DNA from: Tetranychus cinnabarinus
Taxonomy: Eukaryota > Arthropoda > Arachnida > Trombidiformes > Tetranychidae
DNA: 64,000 bases
Reading direction: 5' to 3'
Assembly: GCA_022266195.1 (NCBI GenBank)
Contig: WHVY01000001.1
Coordinates: 9,424,001 to 9,488,000, forward strand
Shown: positions 49,405 through 59,311 of the stretch, one piece after another
Position numbering within the stretch: the first letter of the stretch is position 1
Layout of the letters: each line of letters begins with the position of its first letter
Program-made: the position numbers and the translations under genes
The notes under the pieces: generated by a model
The model's input: only the letters and a program-made list of their open reading frames with translations
The model's database searches: none
What the model was told of the DNA's origin: nothing

Positions 49405-51093
49405 TTAAACAAGAGAGGCCATTGAACTGGTACGACTTTTTAGTGAATTTGGCGATCTTTTGGCAAGTTTACCGCCTCTAAATCGTATCATGTTCAGAGT
49501 TTGAGCACTTTCTAGATTTACTGGAAATGTTGAGGGCAACAAAGTTATGTCAGTTGTACCAGAAATATTGCATTGTTGAACAGTCATATCATCTTCAATC
49601 AGTAGATGAGTGATGTACATCATTTTTCCTGGACTTTTATTGATGATAATTCCAATCATTGATCGGATTTCGCCAATTGTTTGCTCTTTTTTTACCTCCA
49701 TTGAATAAAGTTTGCCATTTGAGTAGAAATTTAAAGCAATGTCCTCATCCTCTGAGGATTTATGATTCAGACAATTCGAGTAGAAATATATTGCTTCTTT
49801 AGATTTATATTGGAGGTCAGTTGAGTTAGTTGGCTGCCTAAAGCCTTTAAGACCATCCAAAGGGTCACTAGAGTCTTTAAATCGATACAAGCCTAAACGA
49901 AAACCAGGTTCGTTGTAGTCCGGAGTGTCGAAAGGAACCAGTGAAATAGCGTTAGATCCTGGTTTAAATCCACATGATCCAACAGTTTGTCTATCATTGA
50001 GAGTTCGATGCTGAAGTAAAAGCATTATGCCAGGATCAAATTTCATCATATCAGTGAGTAATGATCGAAGAGTTCGGAATGTAAGAGATGCCTGAACTTC
50101 GTTGAGATTATAACTTCTTTCAGCATAATGGAAAATCAGCCGAATCCTGTGTTCGGGCCTATGTTTGGGAATGTTGGAATGGAATTTATATTGTGGCATA
50201 GATCCTCGTAAGAAGCCAGTTTTTTTATCATCTTTGTCCTCATTTGTAAGTCCTGAGCTAGGTTTAGAATCAACTGACTCATAGACACTGTTCCGCTTTT
50301 CTTTTCCAACTTTATTAATCTTATTAAATCCTGGCCTTCTTGGCGAATTATTATTGTTACTATCGTGCGACGTCAATGTACTGAAACCATTGGTATCTCG
50401 GTTATCTGGAGAGCTGCATTTATTTTCGTCATCAGCTACAGTCGAAGATCCATTTTTAATCTTCCCAGCTCTTTCACAACGCAATAGATCCAACTCCCGT
50501 CGAAGCATATCTATTTCATTTTTAAGCTGTCCATTTTCCTTCTTTAAAATTTCGCCGGTTTCCTTGAGTTCAACAAATGCAGACCGGCAACTATGCGTTT
50601 CACTTATTCTAGGTGAATCACAGATTTTACAAAAATTGGTTGGGTTGGTGGGACAAATATCTCTATGGGTCCAATAATCGCGATAAGGAATCACCTGGTT
50701 ACAATTGAATTCACATCTTAAAGTTAAATTGGAAAGTCGAGCTATCTCACGGATACCCAATTCACGTAGAGATGCAGCATTAAAACCAGTTGTCAAGCAC
50801 CCTTCAGCTGGGCAAGATGATAATCCGGAGTCACAATATGTTTCAACACAAGGAAGACAAAAAATATTGGAACATTTCACATCAGGTCCAGGAACATGTT
50901 CCAACGGATCGACGGCCATGAAGTGGCAAATTTTACAAACATAATCATTAGCAGATGATGGGTCAGTGAAAATATCTGGGCTTAAAAAGGTACGATTGAA
51001 GTCGTTCTTTGTTTTTACATCCACCTGTTCTTGATTTTCATTGCAATTCTCCATATGTTCAACAGGAACATAAAATTTTTTAAAAAAACTCAT
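49405..51093 (-). CDS. RING/TRAF-finger protein with two ubiquitin-like domains
   Basis: A single-exon 562-residue frame from the ATG at 51093. A RING-like, all-cysteine zinc module lies at 53-99 (C53, C56, C74, C79, C82, C94, C99; no obvious ligand His), then a TRAF-type finger at about 125-162 with H and C spacing, a coiled coil at about 172-207, and a Ser/Asn-rich linker. Residues about 302-385 look ubiquitin-like (LLQHRTLNDRQTVGSCG, ISLV) and about 445-545 form a second such fold ending IRFRGG, followed by a basic 21-residue tail. It may be an E3 ligase; this is inferred. It is intronless among duplicated gene fragments, so it could be a retrogene. I do not recognise an orthologue. Confidence 0.72.
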   Translation of the reverse strand: MSFFKKFYVPVEHMENCNENQEQVDVKTKNDFNRTFLSPDIFTDPSSANDYVCKICHFMAVDPLEHVPGPDVKCSNIFCLPCVETYCDSGLSSCPAEGCLTTGFNAASLRELGIREIARLSNLTLRCEFNCNQVIPYRDYWTHRDICPTNPTNFCKICDSPRISETHSCRSAFVELKETGEILKKENGQLKNEIDMLRRELDLLRCERAGKIKNGSSTVADDENKCSSPDNRDTNGFSTLTSHDSNNNNSPRRPGFNKINKVGKEKRNSVYESVDSKPSSGLTNEDKDDKKTGFLRGSMPQYKFHSNIPKHRPEHRIRLIFHYAERSYNLNEVQASLTFRTLRSLLTDMMKFDPGIMLLLQHRTLNDRQTVGSCGFKPGSNAISLVPFDTPDYNEPGFRLGLYRFKDSSDPLDGLKGFRQPTNSTDLQYKSKEAIYFYSNCLNHKSSEDEDIALNFYSNGKLYSMEVKKEQTIGEIRSMIGIIINKSPGKMMYITHLLIEDDMTVQQCNISGTTDITLLPSTFPVNLESAQTLNMIRFRGGKLAKRSPNSLKSRTSSMASLV

Positions 51094-52062
51094 AATATGA
51101 AAAATAGAAACGAAAACAAATTAGTTAATTCTAAAAAATGGCTACTACAAAAAAAAACACAACACAAAAGATTCAGATATTAACGAGATATGAGAATGAG
51201 AATGAGAGTCAACAAGTTGCTGATGGCAACACTCACTGAGTGTCACTCAGTTCCCCGATAAAAGACTTACTGGAAATAGCTTATTTTCACAGCTCACACT
51301 ATTCTTACTAAATGGGCAATGAATTTTCAGCAACTAATAGTTAAGTGAGTGAGTTTTGATACTAAACTGTTGAATCTTTACAAAAATGGCCGCTAAGAAA
51401 AAGTGAGAATGAGCTCAAATGTAAAAATAACGGTTTTACACAAGGATATTAAAAAAATAAAGTTTTAAAACAAAGATTGCACTTTTTGATTAATTTTATA
51501 CTTTAACGTGAAAAGTAAATGATGGTAGAGGTTATATGTAAGCGGACGAATTTATTGTAACATTAGGTTCAGATGAATGGAAGGACACACAATACAGTAA
51601 TAAAAATCATGGGTACCAACTAAAAGATGACTTGACACTCAGGGGTCGATTACAATTAACATTAAATAAATTGAATAACAATTCTAATCGTTAACTCTTG
51701 CTCTTAACTTCAACACTAACTCTTCTTTCACTCTTAGATACTTGTTAATTCAAACTCTCCTCAAATCGAGAGAGATTTACTTTATATCAGATAAAGGGTT
51801 TCATCAATATAAACCAGAGTGCATTGCCATACATTCGTGATACAAACATGGCTAACATTAAATAACTTAATTAACATCACCAATCGGTGGGAAGATATCT
51901 CATAAATCTTATTTAGGCAAATCATTAGATATGCAGCCGATATTTGCGTCTCAATACCAAAAGTAGACATTCGTGCATTAAATAACCTTAATAAGGCCGA
52001 ACGCGATGCTCTCTCGTTGTTTCATTTTATTGTGATTCTGATGCATTTGACTTACAATTAAA
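51094..52062. other. Intergenic, promoter of the RING/ubiquitin-like gene
   Basis: No coding region supported. The first few hundred bases should include the promoter and leader of the minus-strand gene at 49405-51093. Confidence 0.5.
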
Positions 52063-52400
52063 ACTGACTTACAACGGAAGCTATTGAAACACCCGAGCTA
52101 CTTTTGAATGGTGGTTAAAAAAGTAAAGGAAACTATGAAGGTTTTGGGTTCGAGAATCGTTCATTTTAAAATTTTCTTAATTGAAAATTTATTTTAACCA
52201 CTGCGCTACGCTTTATCTCGTATTTTTAATGACTTTTAAATCTGAATGCCCAAATTTTAAACCAAAATATCTTAGGAACAACTAGGTTAGCAGAAAAAAG
52301 CCTCGACAGTTTTTCATAACTCACCATCCTCTATCGAATGACACCTCAATCATTCAAAAGTAGCTCAAGTGTTTCAATAGCTTCCCTTGTTAGTTACAAT
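52063..52400. mobile_element. Terminal-inverted-repeat element with tRNA-like boxes
   Basis: About 45 bases at 52063-52110 (GGAAGCTATTGAAACAC, GAGCTACTTTTGAATG) recur inverted at about 52355-52400. The interior (about 240 bases) has GGTTCGA on the plus strand and, on the minus strand, TAGCGCAGTGGTTA, the sequence of a Pol III A box. Non-coding; a MITE or a fold-back SINE-like composite. Confidence 0.8.
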
Positions 52401-52703
52401 AACTCACAAACTTATCAGTGAAACAAATTATATCCATAATATTTTAGTTATCCTGATTGCTTATGATTGTTCCTTGACTGACGGAATTCGCTAAACTTAT
52501 TTGGATTCTAAATATAATATTACATCTTGTCACTTAAACTATCGCGGTTGAGAGATCAAAGAAAGTGAAGAGTCAAAATTTTTTAAATTTTTTCAACCAA
52601 ACTATTGGAATATATTTTAAAAAGCAGAGGTGATTTCAATCATGGGGTTTTATTTACATATAAAATTTTAATAACCTTACAAAAATAAATCAATAAGAAA
52701 TCT

Positions 52704-53058
52704 TTAGGCTTGAATATCATCTAAAATTTGTCGCAAGTCTTCATCGGTGAATCTCGTTTCCAATGATGGCAATAACGCTTTCGCTTCTTCTGGAGTTTCT
52801 GGACACAAATTTGCCAATTGAGCAAATTCAAAATAATTTAATGTTTTGGTGAAAATTTCATTGAGTTCTTGTTCCTCTTCTCGTTCCTCGTTTTGTTGTT
52901 TCCTGTGTTCCATCAACATACAAACTTCACTGGTCAATAATGTTTCAGCATTTTCAACTTCAACTGGAAATTTCAATTCGGTTGCATCTTCTTCAACTGC
53001 GACAGCTGCTTCTCCTTGTTGATTTGGTAAAGCTAGGATTTGAACAACTCCGGAAGAG
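52704..53058 (-). pseudogene. RPB4 (POLR2D)-like relic with internal deletion
   Basis: The frame from 53058 down to the stop at 52704 encodes the Pol II subunit RPB4: VEVENAETLLTSEV, EHRKQQNE, FTKTLNY, then directly FEFAQLANLCPETPEEAKAL, LPSLETRF and LRQILDDIQA. Compared with RPB4, about 27 residues between TLNY and the FE(L/F) helix are missing in frame, and the last seven or so residues are absent. There is no ATG before the core: an in-frame TAA lies at 53061-53063. RPB4/7 forms the Pol II stalk. It is likely a relic, perhaps a retrocopy, though an upstream exon cannot be excluded. It lies just downstream of homeobox copy A. Confidence 0.7.
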
Positions 53059-53176
53059 ATTTACCGTGAAAATTCGTAAATTTGAAATACATGAAGATAT
53101 TTGTATGATGAACTGAAATATCACAATCAGTTAATCACAACATTTGCTTCCAAAAATCCTCTGTGGTTTGAAAGTA

Positions 53177-53744
53177 TCAACACAAGTCATTGGAAAGAGC
53201 AAAACAAGTATTTAATGAATTTTTCCTGGATTTTATCCTTCGATTTTGAAACCAGACTTTGATTTGAGTATCAGTTAATCCAAGTTCATTTGCCAGCATC
53301 TTTCGCTCTCGTCCAACCATATATTGATTAGTCCTGAAGATTGTCTCTAAAACTTCCAATTGAAATGCACTGAAAATGGTTCGAACTCTCTTGCTTTTCT
53401 TTTGTTTCTTTGAACCTATTCAGATAAAAGATAAAGTCAAGACGTTAGTTATATGATTAACTCAAACGAGCAAGAAGCGAAAAGAAACAAAACTTACTTT
53501 TAGAAGAAATTCCCAGTAAATCTTCGATTCCAAAAGATGTCAATTTATTACAATTCGTAGATTTGCTCTCGATTGATGTTGTTGTATTTGCTATTGAAGT
53601 TGCTGTTGGTGTAATATTTTGTTGAGTAAAATCCAATGGAGAAGCACATTCAGAATGGAAATTAGTCGTTGAATTTGGAAGCTGCATTTCGGATGATTCA
53701 TGTTGGTTTCCATGAAAATATAGATGAGATTCTTGGACAATCAT
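53177..53744 (-). CDS. NOT/VAX/EMX-type homeobox protein, copy A
   Basis: Exon 1 is 53498-53744 and exon 2 is 53177-53415, phase 1, for 161 residues. The start at 53744 (MIVQESHLYF) is the first in-frame ATG. Residues about 76-84 (TSFGIEDLL) match an eh1 motif (F-x-I-x-x-L-L) that recruits Groucho repressors. The homeodomain lies in exon 2: KRVRTIF at the N arm, QYMVGRERKMLA and KVWFQNRRIKSRK in the recognition helix, best matching the NOT/VAX/EMX group. It should be a DNA-binding transcriptional repressor. A near-identical inverted copy is at 61189-61742. Both coding frames are intact, so they are probably functional paralogues. Confidence 0.85.
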
Positions 53745-54309
53745 GTTGAGACTTGACTTGATGTTTAGACCTTCAGCTATAGACACAAACTGCACATTCA
53801 ATCTGGAGCACCTTTCATTCAACTAACACTTGAAATGCAAGTTTACGCCTTTAAAGGAGGAGTTTTTACTGTTTGTCATCTTTTTCACTCATCTTTCCTC
53901 ATCATTCCTCATCTTTCGTCATCTTTTTCCATCCTCTCTCCTCTGTCTCTCCTCTCTTCGCCTTGCTCGTCTCATTGAACGCAGGTCACTTTCAAGACAT
54001 GATTATAATGATGATTATGACATTTGCTATCTTAGACTTTTACTTTCGCCCTGTTGATTGTAAAAAAGTTTAAATTTAGACCAATTTCACTTTCTTTTTT
54101 CCTTTCAGATGAAATAAAAAACGAAAGTTGACACTAAAACTGATTAGTTTCGGCAATAACAATGAACTATTGATGGACTGAATGCGCTCAATTGGCTAAT
54201 CTATGAAAGTAAAAGCGTTGTTACCATTTTTAGAATCCAGATTACCGATCAAGATGAGTTACAAATTTAAGCCTTATAACCAAGTTAAGGAAAGGTGAAA
54301 TAAAATTGA
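53745..54309. promoter_or_regulatory. Conserved 5' region of homeobox copy A
   Basis: Read on the minus strand, this matches 60550-61188, upstream of homeobox copy B, almost base for base in places. It includes CTCCTCCTTTAAAGGCGTAAAC and GGTGCTCCAGATTGAATGTGCAG-type blocks, the former shared with diverged copies near 56530 and 59215. Conservation may simply be recent duplication. It likely holds the promoter and leader. Confidence 0.55.
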
Positions 54310-54420
54310 AACAAAGATGTGTTTTTTTGTTGCGAAATGACCCATCTCTTGGTGGGTCCTGACTCTTTAACAACAAGAAACACTCTGGGAATCGCCTAAA
54401 GATTTTCATGACCAATTTAG
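54310..54420 (-). repeat. Dispersed repeat R, copy 2 (inverted)
   Basis: Contains CCCATCTCTTGGTGGGTC and CTCTGGGAATCGCC, homologous to 47276-47425 and, inverted, to 60375-60540 and 63555-63705. It is shorter and more diverged than the others. Confidence 0.7.
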
Positions 54421-54774
54421 GGGCTCTACATGATTCCTAATTGAAGATATCGTCTTAATAGATTGCGAGACAATTACCTGCTCTTAAAAAAGTCATTCAG
54501 AGTTTATTCCCTTTCCAAATCTAGCTCAACGTTTATTGCCATTATGGCTACTACCATTAGTTTCATCTTTTTAAACATCTTTTTAAGTAACGGTGTATCT
54601 TAACTGTCCATGACCACCCTGTTTAATGCGCCCATTAGATACCTAGTTATTTTAGCATCATAAAGAGACAAAAAAAGAGTCACCGTTATATTTGGCATAA
54701 CACAAAATACTTTTTGTATGGAAATCACTCAAGTGTCATAGAGGACAACTAAGAATGCAATAAAGTGGTGCAAA
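54421..54774. other. Spacer, no gene recognised
   Basis: Unassigned DNA between repeat R and the right arm of the TFIIE-alpha inverted duplication. I see no reading frame with a domain. Confidence 0.45.
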
Positions 54775-56390
54775 TCTAGCTACCTAACTCTTAACAAAAA
54801 ACAATAAAATAATTTAAGATAATGTTTAGAAGCAATTCACAGAGTCAACCTGGAATGTCTTTGTCAGAAAAATGTAATTAAATTTTAAAATTAAACAAGA
54901 GATATTGATAGCCTTCAGCATTTATGGAAACAGGGTCGGATGGAAAGGCTACTCGCCAAGCATATTATTTCATCAACATTAGAGGATTTTTTCAAATGTT
55001 GTCAAATATAAATTAGATTTGATGCGACGCAAAATTGAAACGGAAGAGCTTCACTGACCTTGAAGCAGATCAACTATGGGATCATGTATCAAATGAATTC
55101 AAGTGTTCATATTGTGGGGAAATAGTGGAAGAAGATCCTGGTGTGTTACCAAAAGCAGACTTTCGATTGATGTTGGCCAAGTTCAAGGCCATGATCAAAT
55201 GGAACCTTAATACTTAAGGAAGTCGAAGACATTAAGATACCTGCCGATCTCCTTGAACCTGATCCTATTGAAGTCAATGGCTCTACAATAAAAGTAAAAA
55301 CAAATGAAGGGTTCGAAGGTATGGATAAATGGAAGACAAAGACAAATCACAATTTGATAGCGTGATGATTATCTAACAAGCATAAAGATAGAAAAGGATG
55401 GCGAAGCAGTTGAGGAAGTGGTCAAGAAGGAGCAACTTCCATGGCTATCCGAAGTCAGTGTACATCCATCAATGCCCGATGTTACAATCACCAAGAATAA
55501 TTCAAATAAAATCAAAACGAAGAACAATAAAGAAACGCCAACTCACCAAAAGATGAAAATGGTTACAGTAAAGAAGTATTAGAGGCATTTCTAGTTCACG
55601 AAAAATTAGAGCATACAAACGACGCTTCAATGTCCAGTATCAAAGCAAAATCACGACTAGAGATCGGATGGTCTCAATTCACATGTTAAGGATGAAATAA
55701 TAAAAGAGAAAAATTGTAAAATGTTATGAATTTTCGGATTGTAAAACTGAAAGTCATTTTGATTTACTCGATAGTATTGTTTAAGTATCGATACTATTGA
55801 TCAAATTATGAATACTGTAATCCTTTTAATTTGTTATTTACAATAATTTTTAGTGTAAATCTCAATATACGCAGCTGTATAATTAATATATCGACTTACA
55901 ATTGAAGCTTAAGCTTACCTTAATCTTTGCTTTGCTTGCCATTCATGTTATTCATTTTCATCTTTTCTCTACTAATAACTTCCTTTTCTCATCATCTTAC
56001 CTGTCAAAGTGAATTACCATTTGTCGGCTCCTTGAAAAAGACGCTTTCGCTACTCAAATTTCGCTAACCATTAATATGTATTAGCTGAGTATCTTTGAGC
56101 CAATCTTTCAATCTTTCAACAACTCACAGCTAAATTAACATAAGAGACTGCTTGAAAAACATCGTAAACAGAAATCTTTGTTTTTCAATTAAAATTGTTG
56201 ATATTTTAGAGTTGTTAGAAAGGTTGAAAGATTGTTTGAAAAAGACTGAAACACCGTTTAAGCTTTTCACCTTCTTAAACTTGAAAAGAAAGGATTAAAC
56301 GAAAATATGAAATACAATAAAGTAAATAACAGGTTTATCTGGCCATTAAGAACATTACAATAATTACCATCATTAACCACTATTTTGGTT
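54775..56390. repeat. Right arm of the inverted duplication carrying TFIIE-alpha relics
   Basis: Reverse complement of 47440-48330 at both ends (for example TTAACAAAAAACAATAAAAT near 54795 and AAGCTTTTCACCTTCTTAAA near 56255), with an extra interior stretch. The two arms are about 6.4 kb apart. Confidence 0.75.
54924..55690 (+). pseudogene. TFIIE-alpha (GTF2E1-like) relic, copy 2
   Basis: Starts at an ATG (METGSDGKATRQAYYF), then frameshifts and stops; the zinc-ribbon half survives at 55035-55217 as SFTDLEADQLWDHV ... FKCSYCGEIVEEDPGVLPKADF, with the first Cys pair deleted. Downstream pieces of the C-terminal part are in mixed frames with stops to about 55690. Copy 1 is the inverted relic at 47765-48174. 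No functional product is expected. Confidence 0.82.
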
Positions 56391-57353
56391 TGTTAATGGT
56401 TAACCTAAACGACCTTAACTAGGAAAATAAAGAAAAACAAAGAAAAATAATTGACCACATAATGAGATCTTAATGACCTTTAAACCCTTTTCACTCAACA
56501 TAACAATAAACATAACGTTAAGCATTGCAATAAAAAAAACTCCTCCTTCAAAGGTGTAAATTTGACTGAGGTTTGCCTCAACTTGAGTCTCGTGCTATTT
56601 GGTAATGAGATAAATTATTAACCGAATAATACAAAATTGAAAAAATAATAGTTCCGTAGGTAGCAAAAGAAACGCTGCCAATCATGACTTACCTTTGACA
56701 ATCAAAATATCGATGCATTGATGTCAATCATAAGTCAAAAAGAGGCTCGCTAGATTAAAGGGTAATGTAGGTTGTTACTGAAAACCCACAATTAACACAA
56801 TTATCACATTTATCCACAAATTGATACAAACGGGCAAAAATGGGTAAAAAAATTAATTTCTTTCAAATTTAGACTCTGTTGGTTTGTAGTGACGTAAAAC
56901 CTGAGTCAATCTGTGCGATTTAAAAATTTATCTGAACAGTTTTCGAGAAAATCGAGGTCAGAGTTTAAACTTGGATCGCCTTGTGTTCAGCTATGGAAGT
57001 AGATTTTTTAATGAAACTCATTGAAAGAGAATCACTAGATTCAAGAGCAATATATAGATGAGGTGTTCATCTAACATCTAACCATTAAAATTTCCTACCT
57101 TTATTGCACATTTGATTACATGTTTAAAAATTTTGGCTTGTTAAACAATTTAATATTGGCAATTTAACACAAGAATCAATGAAACTGAAAATTATATAGA
57201 AACTATCATCTGACTACATCACTTTGTGTCAAGAAGGAGCTGTTCTTCCACATGTGGCTGTTATTGCTTAGTTTCTTTTGTTATTTTTTCTCTCAAACTG
57301 TGTAGTCATTTCTTATTCTTTAAATTAGATAATTTATTAATTAACCGGTGAAC
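56391..57353. other. Spacer with a decayed homeobox-upstream block
   Basis: Near 56528-56550, AACTCCTCCTTCAAAGGTGTAAA matches the block upstream of the homeobox genes. The rest is AT-rich, with no gene recognised, and would include the 5' flank of the ALG6 relic. Confidence 0.5.
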
Positions 57354-58800
57354 ATGGTTTTCCAAAGTGCACAACAAGCAATTGGTCGAATGGACAGCTT
57401 TCTAATACCAAGTATAATTTTAAATTTCATGCTGAGATGGTTAATATCGCGGTTCTCTTACTCAGGTAACTTTATTTATATTCATTTTCTTTGCTCATTA
57501 CTTTCTTGTTATCTCAAATCTCAAATCCTGCTAATTATTCGTATTATATTTTTCAGGAGCTCGTAATCATTGTATGGCGATTATGAAGTACAGCGTCACT
57601 GGCAAGAGACTACTTACAACTTACAGCCATCAGAATGGTGAAAAAATTCAACTAAAAATGATCCTCTCTTTTGGGCTTAGATTATCCACCTCTTACAGCT
57701 TATCATAGTTGGGTTAATGGATTCATAGGCAAATCCATCAATGAATCATGGGTCAGACTTCATACTTCAAGAGGAACACAAGGATATGATCATAAGATTT
57801 TCATGAGAAGTACAGTTTTGATTAGTGATGTAGTCAATTATTTCACCGGCCTTATTTACTACTTCATGGTTGTGAGGAAGCCTCTAAAACCACGAGAAAG
57901 AGGAATGCTTGCCACTATTGGCCTGATGTATCCAGCATTGATTCTCATCGACCATGGGCATTTTCAATACAATTGTGTCAGTCTTGGATTCACTGTTTGG
58001 GCTGTGGTTATGCTTATGAGCGGCAGATATTTCCTTGGTTCTGTTTTTTACTGCTTAGCACTCAACTATAAACAGATGAGCCTCTATTATTCTTTTTCGT
58101 TTTTCTTCTTTCTTCTTGGAATTTGTTTCCAGTATCCTAATCGTACTAAAAGTATGATCACCTTAGCCACCATAAGTTCAGCAGTAATCATGACATTTAT
58201 AGCCTGTTGGTTCCCATTTATTTGGGATTCTGAAACTTTTCTACCAGTTGTTTATCGTCTGTTTCCCATATCAAGAGGACTCTATGAGGTAATTCTAGTT
58301 TTCATGTGTATTCATTATTCAGTATTCATTACATTTTTGATGACCATGTCTAACTCGTTAATAATTTTCTCATCTACAGGATAAAGTTGCAAACATATGG
58401 TGTTCGCTTGAAGTATTGATCAAACTTGAAAGACTCGTTTCACCTTCGAATATGGCCAAAATATCTGTCATACCTTATATGCCGTCAAGTTTCCACTTAT
58501 TCAAGAACCTGATGATGAAAAATTTCATTTATAATATGGTAAATTGGACAGTTGTTAATATTTTCCCCTTATTTTAATACTTTCATTATTTTCAGACCGG
58601 AACATCATTGATTTTCATCTTATTATCCTTCCAAGTTCATGAGAAAACTATTCTTCTTGTCGCTCTGTAAGTTTGAAATATAACTCCTTTTTACTCAAAC
58701 AACATTGATTTTTTCAACTGTATCTTCTTTTCCAGGTCTGTACTCTGTTGATTCGCAAGCATCTATCTACCACGTTGTTGTTTTACATAATATCAACTTT
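57354..58800 (+). pseudogene. ALG6-like alpha-1,3-glucosyltransferase pseudogene
   Basis: Exon-like blocks are 57354-57465, 57557-58288, 58380-58537, about 58596-58667 and from 58736. The family core is clear: YGDYEVQRHWQE, LDYPPLTAYHSWV, LHTSRG, LIDHGHFQYNCVSLG, LNYKQM, RLFPISRGLYE and FQVHEKTILLV. ALG6 adds the first glucose to the lipid-linked oligosaccharide in the ER. However, the reading frame breaks: a TGA follows SEW near 57640, one base is lost in TTTTGGGCTTA near 57670, and a TGA occurs near 58748. The 3' part of the protein is missing. Introns remain, so it arose by DNA duplication, not retrotransposition. Confidence 0.82.
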
Positions 58801-59154
58801 TAGGTATGAATTTTTTCATAAACGTCAACCCTGATTTCAGTGTCTTATCGAGGAGTGGAAATCTTATTTTTCGTCAACTAGAAATGCTTCTGAATGTTGA
58901 GCTTAATTGAATTATTCTTGGTGATTGTAACTTCAGGCTTTGATATATACTTCGACTAACCATGCAGGTTGATCTTTCTTCACTGCTTCCTCAATCAATT
59001 ATTTAATCATTATACACTCAACACTATAAACCAACAAGGGTACTGGTTGTTATTAAATATGCAACTAAACTCAAATTTCCAGTTGATGAACAGAAGCTAC
59101 ACCAATTAAATGTTCATAATTAGTCAATCTGATAATCTATAATTATGCCTATCT
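58801..59154. other. Spacer, no gene recognised
   Basis: AT-rich DNA between the ALG6 pseudogene and the homeobox repeat block. No coding sequence or repeat seen. Confidence 0.45.
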
Positions 59155-59310
59155 TGAAATTGACCTGCGTTCAATGAGATGTACAACAATAAGATGAAAG
59201 GGCTGACGCTAGAAACTCCTCCTTTAAAGGTGTAAACTGTTTCAAGTGAGAGTTGAATAAAAGTTGCTCCAACTTGAATGTGCAGTTTGTACCTTTAACA
59301 AGAAATAACA
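59155..59310 (+). pseudogene. Remnant of a third homeobox unit (5' block only)
   Basis: Blocks GACCTGCGTTCAATGAGA, CTCCTCCTTTAAAGGTGTAAAC and TTGAATGTGCAGTTTGT match the region just upstream of homeobox copy B (60950-61150), then the sequence jumps to DNA that follows copy B (62128 onward). About 1 kb including the coding exons is missing, consistent with a deletion. Confidence 0.7.
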
Positions 59311-59311
59311 T

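Noticed and set aside
53830..54073. Ser/Leu-rich frames in the homeobox 5' region (also 60863-61103)
   Set aside because: They read the CT-rich tract, occur in two overlapping frames, and their conservation between copies is explained by DNA duplication.
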